The position numbers and the translations under genes were made by a program. The notes under the pieces were generated by a model that saw only the letters and a list, made by a program, of their open reading frames with translations, was not told the DNA's origin and made no database searches. 64,000 nucleotides of DNA, taken from assembly GCA_002316015.1 (NCBI GenBank), contig DCCS01000045.1, forward strand, positions 68,130 to 132,129, given 5' to 3'. This DNA comes from Prevotellaceae bacterium UBA1075. GTDB lineage: Bacteria; Bacteroidota; Bacteroidia; Bacteroidales; Bacteroidaceae. This document shows positions 1-7,483 of the stretch, one piece after another; position 1 is the stretch's first letter; the number at the start of each line of letters is the position of its first letter.

Positions 1-205
1 GGCGGTGCGCTGACCGCCGAGTGTCCTGTTCTTCATACCGAGTGTTTAAAAGTGCTACCATTTACGGCCCTCTCTGGTCTGAGAGCCATTTAATTTATAT
101 ATAGAGTTCTGTCATCATCTTGCCCAGCCGTCCGGCCTGGCAAACGCCCAGGCCTCCGAAGCGACCCTCTTGCGGTCTCGCTCCATGGTGCCCGGGCGGG
201 GAATT
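1..205. other. left-edge stretch without a recognisable gene
   Basis: I find no convincing gene here. Bases 1-18 form a 6-bp inverted repeat (GGCGGT, 6-base loop, ACCGCC) followed by a T-rich stretch, so it could be the terminator of a gene lying off the left edge. An AT-rich patch at about 89-118 stands out from the GC-rich surroundings but contains no TAnnTTTG box. Confidence 0.3.
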
Positions 206-561
206 CCACATGCCTCGTGGGGGTGTTTTCCTCGTGAGGGTTTCCAGTGGGGGCAGCTTTATTTTCCCCATGGGAGAGTTTCGTGTTCTTCGCAGGAGTG
301 TTTTATCTTCCCTGTGGGAGCGTTTTATCTTCCTCGTAGGAGCGTTTTATCTTCCCCGTGGGAGCGTTTTATCTTCCTCGCAGGAGCGTTTTACCTTCCC
401 CGTGGGAGCGTTTTACCTTCCCCGTGGGAGCGTTTTATCTTCCTCGTGGGGGAGTTTTATCTTCCTCGTGGGGGAGTTCCGCTTTCCTCGTAGGGGAGCT
501 TAATTTTCCCCGTAGTAGCGTTTTACCTTCCCTGTGGGAGAGGTCATTTTCCTGCCGTCTG
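206..561. repeat. 22-bp tandem repeat array (about 16 units)
   Basis: About sixteen contiguous, degenerate 22-bp units. The best-kept part runs GGAGCGTTTTATCTTCC, and the remaining five bases vary around YCGTR or YCGCA. Six to eight central units (about 295-455) are nearly identical, and the copies decay towards both ends. Because 22 is not a multiple of three, the array keeps all frames partly open and generates spurious reading frames. The junction TCCC-CGT-GGGA between units is a small dyad. It lies just downstream of the small gene at 573-743 (minus). Confidence 0.9.
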
Positions 562-572
562 CCGCTCCGTGG

Positions 573-743
573 TCAGTCCCCCCACAGGTAGCCCTCTTTG
601 TCCTTTTCGAGACCCATGTCTTCCAAGTCCTGGTCATCCTTTGGCTGATTGCGGTCAACGGACAGCGTGGACGTGGCCATGGGGGCGTGCGCCTCCATCC
701 ACAACACCTGCGCCCTGGGGCTCTCATACGCTTTCTTCTTCAT
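573..743 (-). CDS. small hypothetical protein, 56 aa (MKKKAYESP type)
   Basis: An ATG at 743 opens a 56-codon frame ending with TGA at 573-575. The product begins MKKKAYESPRAQVLWMEA and ends in an acidic stretch (DDQDLEDMGLEKDKEGYLWGD region). Short Bacteroidales proteins with a lysine-rich start, a YxxP motif, a hydrophobic V/L-x-x-M-E step and an acidic C terminus are common next to surface-protein genes. That match is from memory of the pattern, and no function is known. There is no signal peptide or membrane segment. It lies 35 bp downstream of the end of the BspA-like gene, on the same strand and probably on the same transcript. A longer frame covering the same DNA (500-727) is a shadow. 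Confidence 0.6.
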   Translation of the reverse strand: MKKKAYESPRAQVLWMEAHAPMATSTLSVDRNQPKDDQDLEDMGLEKDKEGYLWGD

Positions 744-803
744 AATATATATGTTTATAATGTATATTATATGTTGTTTTACTTGACGATTACTTTCCTC
801 ACC

Positions 804-2132
804 TTATCCCCTGTCTTGACAATGTTCATGCCTTGCGCAGGGCAGGGATGCGGCGTCCAAGTCGTAATATTCGGCCCTCGCGTCGTTGAGCGCGCCCGTG
901 ACCTCCTGGGCATCGATGGCTGTGGCTCCGTTGTCCACGCCGATGTTCAGCACCGGCGCGCGCCGTGCCGCCTGTTCCTGTGGCTGGAGGCTGGCTCGGA
1001 AGGCGGCCAGTTTCACGCCTGCAGCCACTGGCTTGTAGTCCCCCACGAGGCGGAACTCGTCATTGGCGAGGAAGTAGCAGCCGTCTGCCAGTTCCGCCGT
1101 GGCAAACGTGCCCACCAGCCGGTTTCCGCCCTCCGCGTCCGTGGGGTGAGCCACAACCCGCGCGTCCAGGGCATTGGTGAGATTGGCTTCCGTCACTCTC
1201 CCGTCCGTCCTGCGGATGATGACGGGCTGGCCTGCGGCTATCTGCCCTCTCTCCACCCGTTCCAGCATGACGCTTTCCTCATCCACCTCCTGCAGCGTGT
1301 AGAAACTGCAAGGAGCATTCTCCGGCATAGCTTCGATGGTGAAGGGCAGGCAGAGCGTGCCCCACTCTGACCTCATCTGCCGGACATAGGATGCGCTGGC
1401 GACATGGCAATCCTCGTAAAGAACGAATGCCTTATTGTCGTCCAAGTGCAATTCCGCGATGGTAAGCGGATTTCCTACCGCCCCGATGATTTCGCCGCCG
1501 TTCGTTCCCACCTTCTTGGTGAAGTACCCGTCCTCATAATTGGCATATCGACTATCATCGCCTTGGTATTTGACCGCCACCACTAATTTCTGACAACCAT
1601 AAAACATGTAACCAACATTGTTCACCTCATCAGTGGTGAACGCGTCGCCCACATAGATGATGGTAGACAGATTACTGCAACCATAGAACATCAAGCCCAT
1701 GTTCGTCACATTGGATGTGTTGAGGTTCTCCATGCCCTCGATGGATTGCAGGTAGAAGCCACTCCTAAACCATCCACGGCAGGTGGTAGGACGGAAATCC
1801 TTGAAACTTTCGTCGAAGATGACCTTCTTCACAGCATCTTGTCCTGCAAACGCTGAAGTCCAAGCAGGAGATACATCATACGGGGCATCCACATCGAAAT
1901 ATTCTCGGTCACTGGATGTCGCCGGGTCATCGGTAGGCTTGTAGCCATACTTGAAGGTGAGCGTCCCGGCGGTCTTGTCCCACTCCACGAAAGGAACAGT
2001 TTGGGTGGTTGATGGCTCAGAGGCGCGCGCGCCGTCGTTTCCGGCAGGGCACAGGGGTGCAAGGAGTGCGAGGAGCAGCGCGGCCATGAGGCGGCACACA
2101 CGTGATGGGGTGTTGTGGACGCTGTTCGTCAT
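804..2132 (-). CDS. BspA-like (DUF285) surface protein, frame-disrupted C terminus
   Basis: A secreted surface protein. The start chosen is the ATG at 2132, preceded by AGGAAC and lying 86 bp after a TAACTTTG box. The signal peptide is hydrophobic (about residues 14-34, RLMAALLLALLAPLCPAG). Residues about 100-200 contain the DUF285/BspA leucine-rich pattern (LNTSNVTNMGLMFYGCSNL, then a second GYMFYGCQKL), and a Prevotella-type C-terminal region follows. The frame read here ends at 804 with an atypical tail. Restoring one G at each of two places recovers the expected ending (DGRIPALRKGMNIV, then KTGDKVRKVIVK) with a stop at 779-781, so the intact gene would be 779-2132. This is either a recent pseudogenisation of the tail or two sequencing errors. 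The AraC regulator gene lies directly upstream on the same strand. Confidence 0.75.
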   Translation of the reverse strand: MTNSVHNTPSRVCRLMAALLLALLAPLCPAGNDGARASEPSTTQTVPFVEWDKTAGTLTFKYGYKPTDDPATSSDREYFDVDAPYDVSPAWTSAFAGQDAVKKVIFDESFKDFRPTTCRGWFRSGFYLQSIEGMENLNTSNVTNMGLMFYGCSNLSTIIYVGDAFTTDEVNNVGYMFYGCQKLVVAVKYQGDDSRYANYEDGYFTKKVGTNGGEIIGAVGNPLTIAELHLDDNKAFVLYEDCHVASASYVRQMRSEWGTLCLPFTIEAMPENAPCSFYTLQEVDEESVMLERVERGQIAAGQPVIIRRTDGRVTEANLTNALDARVVAHPTDAEGGNRLVGTFATAELADGCYFLANDEFRLVGDYKPVAAGVKLAAFRASLQPQEQAARRAPVLNIGVDNGATAIDAQEVTGALNDARAEYYDLDAASLPCARHEHCQDRG

Positions 2133-2217
2133 ATAGTTCCTGTCTTGGTTTGTCTCTCTGCTGTCACATGTTCCATCGCGCCACGGACGTGGACGCAACC
2201 GCAACATCTTCAACATG

Positions 2218-2225
2218 CAAAGTTA
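2218..2225 (-). promoter_or_regulatory. TAnnTTTG promoter box of the BspA-like gene
   Basis: Minus-strand TAACTTTG matches the Bacteroidota -7 consensus, 86 bp upstream of the ATG at 2132. A run of nine Gs (minus strand; 2234-2242) lies 8 bp upstream, in the spacer where the -33 element would be positioned. Confidence 0.6.
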
Positions 2226-2497
2226 ACAAATTACCCCCCCCCATGAAGTCGCCTTGTTGTGTTTTTCATGTCTCTTTCGTGCCGTACAGCCGTCCCCTTG
2301 CTGTGAGAGAGACACTTTTTGAACCCGATGGACGCGGCCTCCGCATGGCACAGGGCCGCCTGCCTCCACCCCAGGAAGAAGTTCCGCCACCATAAGCCAG
2401 CACATATGGGAAGCGGCCACAGGGGAGCGCGCTCCGGCATCGTCCCGCATCCGGGGTGGGGACAAGGGAGCCGCGAGCTCCCGGCACAGGGCGCGTG
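2226..2497. other. intergenic stretch upstream of the BspA-like gene
   Basis: No gene is visible. It contains the G9/C9 homopolymer at 2234-2242. A perfect hairpin at 2466-2482 (GGGAGC, CGCGA, GCTCCC) lies just after the stop of the AraC-type gene and is followed on the minus strand by TTGT; it may be a weak terminator. Confidence 0.4.
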
Positions 2498-3712
2498 CTA
2501 TGCCGCCCCGCCGGCTTCCGTCTCCTCGCCACCGGCACGGCGCGCGGACTGCCGGTCGCGCCAGGCGCTCGGCGTGCAAGCCTCCCTTGCCTTGAAGATG
2601 CGGTAAAGGTGGGAGCGGGAGGAGAAACCGCATTCCGAGGAGATGACGTCATTGCTGTAGTCGGGGTATTCGAGCATCATCCTCTTGGCCGCGCGGAAGC
2701 GTATGTCACTGAGCCACATGCGGAAGTTGGCCCCCATGCACTGGTCGAAGTAGCGGCTCAACTCGTCCTTGGGTATATGGAGGGCGTGCGACAGGGAGAG
2801 CAGGTTGACCGTGCCGTCCTTGTAGCCCAGGCCGGCGCACCAGCCGTCCAGGCGTTCCCTGACCAGCCTCACGCGGTCTTCGGGCAGCGGGGACGCGGAT
2901 TCCCGTCCGCCCGCGCAGGGCTGGTCATGCGACCGGGCGGGGCCCGTGCCCTCCTCGCCACACAAGCCGGGCGTTCCCGCGCGGGGTTCCCCAGGGCATC
3001 CCTCGTCCGCGCCGAGCAGTTCCTCGGTGGGGACATAACTGTTGCCCAGGGCCACGAAGCTCAGCACGAAGAACAGGAGGGAAAACAGCGCGAAGGGAGC
3101 CACACAGTACAGCAGTATGGAGGAAATGATGGCAAAAGGCATTATCAAAGCGGCGAGCAGCAGGAGGAGAAGGCTGGTGCGGGCGTAGCGCACATAAGGG
3201 ACAAGGTCTCCGCCCGTCATGGTCTCCAGCACACCGCGCCACTTGGCCAGCCCACGGGCGATGGCTCCGATGCAGCAGACCACGCTCACGGCAAACAGGA
3301 AGAGCATGGCATAGAGCCATGCGCCGATGCGCAGGCTGCCGCCCTGGAAGTAACCGGCGCAGAAGCAAGCCACAATGGCGGCATAGACGGCACTGCAGAA
3401 GAGGCGCATGCGCCTGAGGCGGGTGCGGCTGGCCCCGATGTTGTAGATGGCCAGGGATATCAGCGTGAAGCAGGGCATGTAGATAAGGACGTTGATGACC
3501 GCGCCCTGGTCATCTCCGGTTGCCCTGAACCCGTAGCGCATCTGCACGAAGTACTGCGCCGCCAGACCCAGGATGCCCGATAAGGCAAGCCAGCGTGACT
3601 GCTCATAGCGGCGGCTGACCCATCTCACCTGCAGCCTGGTGACTCCGATGATGAACGCGCACACCAGCATGAAGATGAAACTGGCAAACTGAAACAGGAA
3701 CAATGTTTTCAT
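2498..3712 (-). CDS. membrane-embedded AraC-family transcriptional regulator
   Basis: A 404-residue regulator. Residues 1-225 contain about six or seven hydrophobic helices (for example FLFQFASFIFMLVCAFIIG near the start and LLLLLLAALIMPFAIISSI near 180). A low-complexity Gly/Pro/Glu linker covers about 230-275. A C-terminal AraC/XylS double helix-turn-helix covers about 285-395, with MWLSDIRFRAAKRMML and the recognisable CGFSSRSHLYRIFKA segment. This layout, an integral-membrane sensor joined directly to a DNA-binding domain, is frequent in Prevotella and related genera; the ligand is unknown. It lies just upstream of the BspA-like surface gene on the same strand, a plausible but unproven target. 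It has its own TAAATTTG box at 3751-3758. Confidence 0.85.
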   Translation of the reverse strand: MKTLFLFQFASFIFMLVCAFIIGVTRLQVRWVSRRYEQSRWLALSGILGLAAQYFVQMRYGFRATGDDQGAVINVLIYMPCFTLISLAIYNIGASRTRLRRMRLFCSAVYAAIVACFCAGYFQGGSLRIGAWLYAMLFLFAVSVVCCIGAIARGLAKWRGVLETMTGGDLVPYVRYARTSLLLLLLAALIMPFAIISSILLYCVAPFALFSLLFFVLSFVALGNSYVPTEELLGADEGCPGEPRAGTPGLCGEEGTGPARSHDQPCAGGRESASPLPEDRVRLVRERLDGWCAGLGYKDGTVNLLSLSHALHIPKDELSRYFDQCMGANFRMWLSDIRFRAAKRMMLEYPDYSNDVISSECGFSSRSHLYRIFKAREACTPSAWRDRQSARRAGGEETEAGGAA

Positions 3713-3750
3713 ACGACAAGCATGATGCAGGACACATGATGGACATGGTG

Positions 3751-3758
3751 CAAATTTA
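3751..3758 (-). promoter_or_regulatory. TAnnTTTG promoter box of the AraC-type gene
   Basis: Minus-strand TAAATTTG, 38 bp upstream of the ATG at 3712. Confidence 0.55.
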
Positions 3759-3855
3759 CAACATTTGCCCCAACCGCGCGCCCGGGGAGGGCAGTAAAGA
3801 AATCCCCGCCTCCCTCACGCCCCGCCAGCCACGCCCCCGAAGGGAGGCCGTGGCG

Positions 3856-4902
3856 TCACAGCCACCCGTTTTCCCGGTACCACCTGACAGCCGCCGGCAC
3901 GCCCCGCTCCAGCGGCCACTGCGGCTCGTAGCCGAAGTCACGGCGTGCGGGGCCGATGTCACACTGCCAGTTGCGCTGGCTCAGGATGTGGTACTTGTCC
4001 ATGTTGAGGGCACTCATGCGGCCTGTGACCCTGCCCAGCGCACCGCCCAGGGCGCACACGCCGCGCAGAAACCACAGGGGAGCCTTGACGTGCAGCACCC
4101 AGGGGTTGCCCATCGACTGCTGCAGGAGGTCGCTGAAGCGGCGGCTGTTATAGACCTGGCCGTCGCTCAGGAAGTAGGCCCTGCCCTCGGCCTGGGGCGA
4201 CTCGGCACACTTGAAGACTGCCTGCACCACGTCCATCACATACACGAAGGTGATCTCCTGCGGTCTGTAGCCCACCGAGAAGTCGATGTGGCGGCTGATG
4301 CTCCGTGCCATGAGGAAGTAATCGCGCTCCCTGGGCCCGTACACCCCCGTGGGGCGCAGGATGGTGCAGGGCACGTCCCGCTGGGCCGCCAGCCACTGCT
4401 CGGCCTTCCACTTGCTGCGGCCATAGTCGGTGTTGGGCTGCGGGGTGTCGGTTCCCAGGATGGGGGCGTACACCCAGGGGTTGCTGGCCGTGGGCTTCCT
4501 CACGGGCTGCTCGCGTATGGCCCCGAACACGCTCAGGCTGCTCAGGTACACCAGCCGCCGGGGCATCATGCCCGCTTCGCGCAGGGCCTCCACCAGGTGC
4601 ACCGTGCCGTCATAATTTGTTCTGTAGAAATCATCGGCATGCAGGCACTTGGTCGCCCCGGCCGCGTGCACCACCACATCCCAGCCGCGACCGCCCGTCT
4701 GCGCCTTCAGCGCGCGCAGCTGCTCCACGAGCAAGGCCTTGTCCGAGAGGTCGAGGCAGGCAAACCGCGTGCGCCCGTCCCGCAGGTAAGCCCTGCTACT
4801 GCTCCCGCGCACGCCCGCCCACACCTGGTGGCCCCGGCGCAGGCCGTCCTCCACAATATAACTCCCTATGAAGCCACTGGCTCCGGTCACCAACATGTTC
4901 AT
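3856..4902 (-). CDS. NAD(P)-dependent epimerase/dehydratase (extended SDR)
   Basis: A 348-residue extended short-chain dehydrogenase/reductase. The N-terminal Rossmann motif TGASGFIGSY is at residues 6-15. The catalytic pair YGRSK lies near residue 160, preceded by the SSLSVFGAI strand carrying the catalytic Ser. The substrate side contains LRPTGVYGPRERDY. The family covers nucleotide-sugar epimerases, dihydroflavonol-type reductases and 3-beta-HSD-like enzymes; the substrate cannot be chosen from sequence alone. It is divergent from rnr, with about 200 bp between them, and has a near-consensus promoter box (TACCTTTA) at 4930-4937. Confidence 0.85.
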   Translation of the reverse strand: MNMLVTGASGFIGSYIVEDGLRRGHQVWAGVRGSSSRAYLRDGRTRFACLDLSDKALLVEQLRALKAQTGGRGWDVVVHAAGATKCLHADDFYRTNYDGTVHLVEALREAGMMPRRLVYLSSLSVFGAIREQPVRKPTASNPWVYAPILGTDTPQPNTDYGRSKWKAEQWLAAQRDVPCTILRPTGVYGPRERDYFLMARSISRHIDFSVGYRPQEITFVYVMDVVQAVFKCAESPQAEGRAYFLSDGQVYNSRRFSDLLQQSMGNPWVLHVKAPLWFLRGVCALGGALGRVTGRMSALNMDKYHILSQRNWQCDIGPARRDFGYEPQWPLERGVPAAVRWYRENGWL

Positions 4903-4929
4903 ATGCCTGTGCTTTTTCTCTTTCGGCGG

Positions 4930-4937
4930 TAAAGGTA
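4930..4937 (-). promoter_or_regulatory. near-consensus -7 box of the epimerase gene
   Basis: Minus-strand TACCTTTA differs from TAnnTTTG only at the last base and lies 28 bp upstream of the ATG at 4902. Confidence 0.35.
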
Positions 4938-5044
4938 CGGTCTTTTCGCCATAAAACCACCGGGGAAAGGGGCAATAACGCCCCTCCCGCCACTTTTACA
5001 CACATTATTAATACCGCTTGGGGCGGGGGGACAGGAAAAAGCCC

Positions 5045-5052
5045 TAACTTTG
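5045..5052 (+). promoter_or_regulatory. TAnnTTTG promoter box of rnr
   Basis: TAACTTTG, 50 bp upstream of the rnr ATG at 5102. Confidence 0.6.
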
Positions 5053-5101
5053 CTATGACACTGCCCTGTGGCAGTCATGGTTCAACCAAACACACAGTAT
5101 T

Positions 5102-7315
5102 ATGGGAAAGGACAAGAAGCCGGGCGGCCGCCTGAGGAAGAAAGACCTGCGGGGACTGCTCATGGACATGTTCCGGAAAGCCCCGGGCGAGACATTTGAC
5201 CTGAAGACGCTCTACCGCGCGCTGGACTTGAAGACGCACCCCGCCAAGATGCTCATGATGGACGTGCTGGACGAGATGCTGAGGGACGACTACATCAAGG
5301 AGCAGCCGCGATACCACTACGGCCTGAGCCGGCCCTCGCTGGTGATGGAGGGCATCTTCCACCGCAAGGCCAACGGCAAGAACGAGTTCGCGCCCTCCGA
5401 CGGCGGCGAGCCGGTGCTGGTGGCCGAGCGCAACAGCATGCACGCCATGGACGGCGACCGGGTGCAGGCCACCATGGTGGCGCGCCGCCGCAACCACGTG
5501 CGCGAGGCCGTGGTGACCGAGATACTGGAGCGCGCCGACCACACCTTTGTGGGCACGCTGGAGGTGAAGAAGGACTTCGCCTACCTGCTCACCGAGGACC
5601 GCACGCTGGCCAACGACATCTTCATACCCAAGTCGGCCCTCAAGAAGGGCAAGGACGGCGACAAGGCCGTGGTGAAAATCACCGAATGGCCCGAGAACGC
5701 GAAGAACCCCGTGGGGCACGTCATCGACATCCTGGGCAAGACGGGCGAGAACAATGCCGAGATGCACGCCATACTGGCCCAGTACGGGCTGCCCTACAAA
5801 TATCCCGCCGCCGTGGAGAAGGCCGCCGACAAGCTGCTCCCCGACATCACCGCCGAGGAAATCTCCAGGCGCGAGGACATGCGCCAGGTGACGACCTTCA
5901 CCATCGACCCCAGGGACGCCAAGGACTTTGACGACGCGCTGAGCATACGCGCCCTGGAGGACGGGCTGTGGGAGGTGGGCGTGCACATCGCCGACGTGAG
6001 CCACTACGTGACCGAAGGGTCCATCATCGACCGCGAGGCGCTCAAGCGCTCGACCAGCGTCTATCTGGTAGACCGCACCATACCCATGCTGCCCGAGCGG
6101 CTGTGCAACTACATCTGCTCCCTGCGGCCCGGCGAGGACAAGCTGGCCTACAGCGTCGTCTTCACGCTCAACGAGAAGGCCGAGATAAAGGACTGGCACC
6201 TGGCGCACACCGTCATCCGCAGCGACCGCCGCTTCACCTACGAGGAGGTGCAGCAGGTGCTGGAGGCACACCACGAGGCCAGCGAGGCCGACTACGGCAG
6301 CCCCGGGGACCACATGGCCCCGCCCGCGCCGGGAGCGGAGCCCGCCGAGCGCTTCGCCCGGGAGCTCATCACGCTCAACCGCATGGCCAAGGAGCTGCGC
6401 CGCAGGCGTTTCGCCGGAGGCGCGATAGACTTCGAGAGATGCGAGGTGCGCTTTGAGATAGACGGCAAGGGGAAGCCCACAAGCGTCTATTTCAAGGTGT
6501 CCAAGGATGCCAACAAACTGGTGGAGGAGTTCATGCTCCTGGCCAACCGCACCGTGGCCGAGAGCATAGGCAAGGTGGCCAAGGGGCAGAAGCCCAAGGT
6601 GTTTGTGTACCGCGTGCACGACACGCCCGACCCGCAGAAGCTGATGAACCTGTCAGAGTTCGTGGGAAAGTTCGGCTACAAGCTGCGCGCGACCGGCAAC
6701 AAGGACGATGTGAGCCGCAGCCTCAACAAGCTCCTGGCCGAGGTGAAGGGCAAGAAGGAGCAGGACGTGGTGGAGACGGTGAGCCTGCGCGCGATGATGA
6801 AGGCCAAGTACAGCGTGCAGAACATCGGGCACTACGGACTGGCATTCCGCTATTACACCCACTTCACAAGCCCCATCCGCCGCTATCCCGACCTCATGGT
6901 GCACCGCCTGCTCACGCGCTATGCCGAGGGCGGCAGGAGCGTGGGGCGCGAGAAGTACGAGGAACTGTGCGAGCACTGCAGCGAGATGGAGCAGACGGCG
7001 GCACAGGCCGAGCGCTCAAGCATAAAGTACAAGCAGGTGGAGTTCATGAAGGAGCACCTGGGCGAGGTGTTCGACGGCACCATCAGCGGAGTCACGGAGT
7101 TTGGCTTCTATGTGGAGGTGAACGAGAACAAGTGCGAGGGCATGGTGCCCATGCGTGACCTGAAGGACGACTACTACGAGTTTGACGAGAAGAACTTCTG
7201 CCTGCGCGGGCGCGCCTCGCACCACTGCTACAACCTGGGCGACAGTGTGAAGATACAGGTGGCGCGCGCCGACCTCTTCCGCAAGCAACTGGACTACAAA
7301 CTGGTGAGGGAGTAG
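5102..7315 (+). CDS. rnr: ribonuclease R
   Basis: A 737-residue RNase II/R-family 3'-5' exoribonuclease that degrades structured RNA in the cytoplasm. A basic, winged-helix-like N terminus (1-75) is followed by cold-shock/OB domains (about 80-240). The RNB catalytic domain (about 260-600) has the metal-binding cluster TIDPRDAKDFDDALS at about 267-281 and the ADVSHYV segment. The C-terminal S1 domain (about 650-735) contains GTISGVTEFGFYVEV. Length and order fit RNase R rather than the shorter RNase II. It is a single gene with its own promoter and a strong terminator formed by the 22-bp repeat array immediately downstream. Confidence 0.95.
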   Translation: MGKDKKPGGRLRKKDLRGLLMDMFRKAPGETFDLKTLYRALDLKTHPAKMLMMDVLDEMLRDDYIKEQPRYHYGLSRPSLVMEGIFHRKANGKNEFAPSDGGEPVLVAERNSMHAMDGDRVQATMVARRRNHVREAVVTEILERADHTFVGTLEVKKDFAYLLTEDRTLANDIFIPKSALKKGKDGDKAVVKITEWPENAKNPVGHVIDILGKTGENNAEMHAILAQYGLPYKYPAAVEKAADKLLPDITAEEISRREDMRQVTTFTIDPRDAKDFDDALSIRALEDGLWEVGVHIADVSHYVTEGSIIDREALKRSTSVYLVDRTIPMLPERLCNYICSLRPGEDKLAYSVVFTLNEKAEIKDWHLAHTVIRSDRRFTYEEVQQVLEAHHEASEADYGSPGDHMAPPAPGAEPAERFARELITLNRMAKELRRRRFAGGAIDFERCEVRFEIDGKGKPTSVYFKVSKDANKLVEEFMLLANRTVAESIGKVAKGQKPKVFVYRVHDTPDPQKLMNLSEFVGKFGYKLRATGNKDDVSRSLNKLLAEVKGKKEQDVVETVSLRAMMKAKYSVQNIGHYGLAFRYYTHFTSPIRRYPDLMVHRLLTRYAEGGRSVGREKYEELCEHCSEMEQTAAQAERSSIKYKQVEFMKEHLGEVFDGTISGVTEFGFYVEVNENKCEGMVPMRDLKDDYYEFDEKNFCLRGRASHHCYNLGDSVKIQVARADLFRKQLDYKLVRE

Positions 7316-7351
7316 CCCGTGTCCTGTGCCCGCTACGGCGCGCACAAAAAT

Positions 7352-7429
7352 GCGGCGCGCTGCATGTGACATCGCAGCGCACCGCAAAGTGAGATGCAGC
7401 GCGCCGCGATGGCCATCGCGGCGCGCTGC
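7352..7429. repeat. 22-bp-period array, 12-bp core GCAGCGCGCCGC plus 10-bp spacer
   Basis: Four 12-bp cores start at 7352, 7374, 7396 and 7418, exactly 22 bp apart. They read GCGGCGCGCTGC, GCAGCGCACCGC, GCAGCGCGCCGC and GCGGCGCGCTGC; the first and last are the reverse complement of the third. The spacers are ATGTGACATC, AAAGTGAGAT and GATGGCCATC, the last a perfect palindrome. The architecture matches the GCAGCCGCATGC arrays elsewhere in this window but the core sequence differs. Confidence 0.8.
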
Positions 7430-7435
7430 GTTTTT
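7396..7435 (+). terminator. intrinsic terminator of rnr, built from two array units
   Basis: Two inverted 12-bp cores (7396-7407 and 7418-7429) form a perfect 12-bp stem around GATGGCCATC, followed by GTTTTT. It lies 80 bp after the rnr stop and faces the convergent phosphodiesterase gene. Confidence 0.75.
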
Positions 7436-7483
7436 CACCCCTCCCCGCCGTTCCGGGCCGTGAGGGGGATTCCATTCAGCCTG

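Noticed and set aside
206..561. Resemblance of the repeat arrays to a CRISPR array
   Set aside because: Units are contiguous 22-mers with no unique 30-40 bp spacers, and no cas genes are present in the window.
120..591. Several overlapping Pro/Arg/Phe-rich reading frames in the left array
   Set aside because: They exist in all three plus frames because the 22-bp repeat lacks stop codons; no start signal, promoter or protein-like sequence supports them.
500..727. 75-residue minus-strand frame starting MRAPGRRCC
   Set aside because: It is a frame-shifted shadow of the better-supported 56-codon gene at 573-743 and runs into the repeat array.
5075..6619. 514-residue minus-strand open frame inside rnr
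   Set aside because: Antisense shadow of RNase R.
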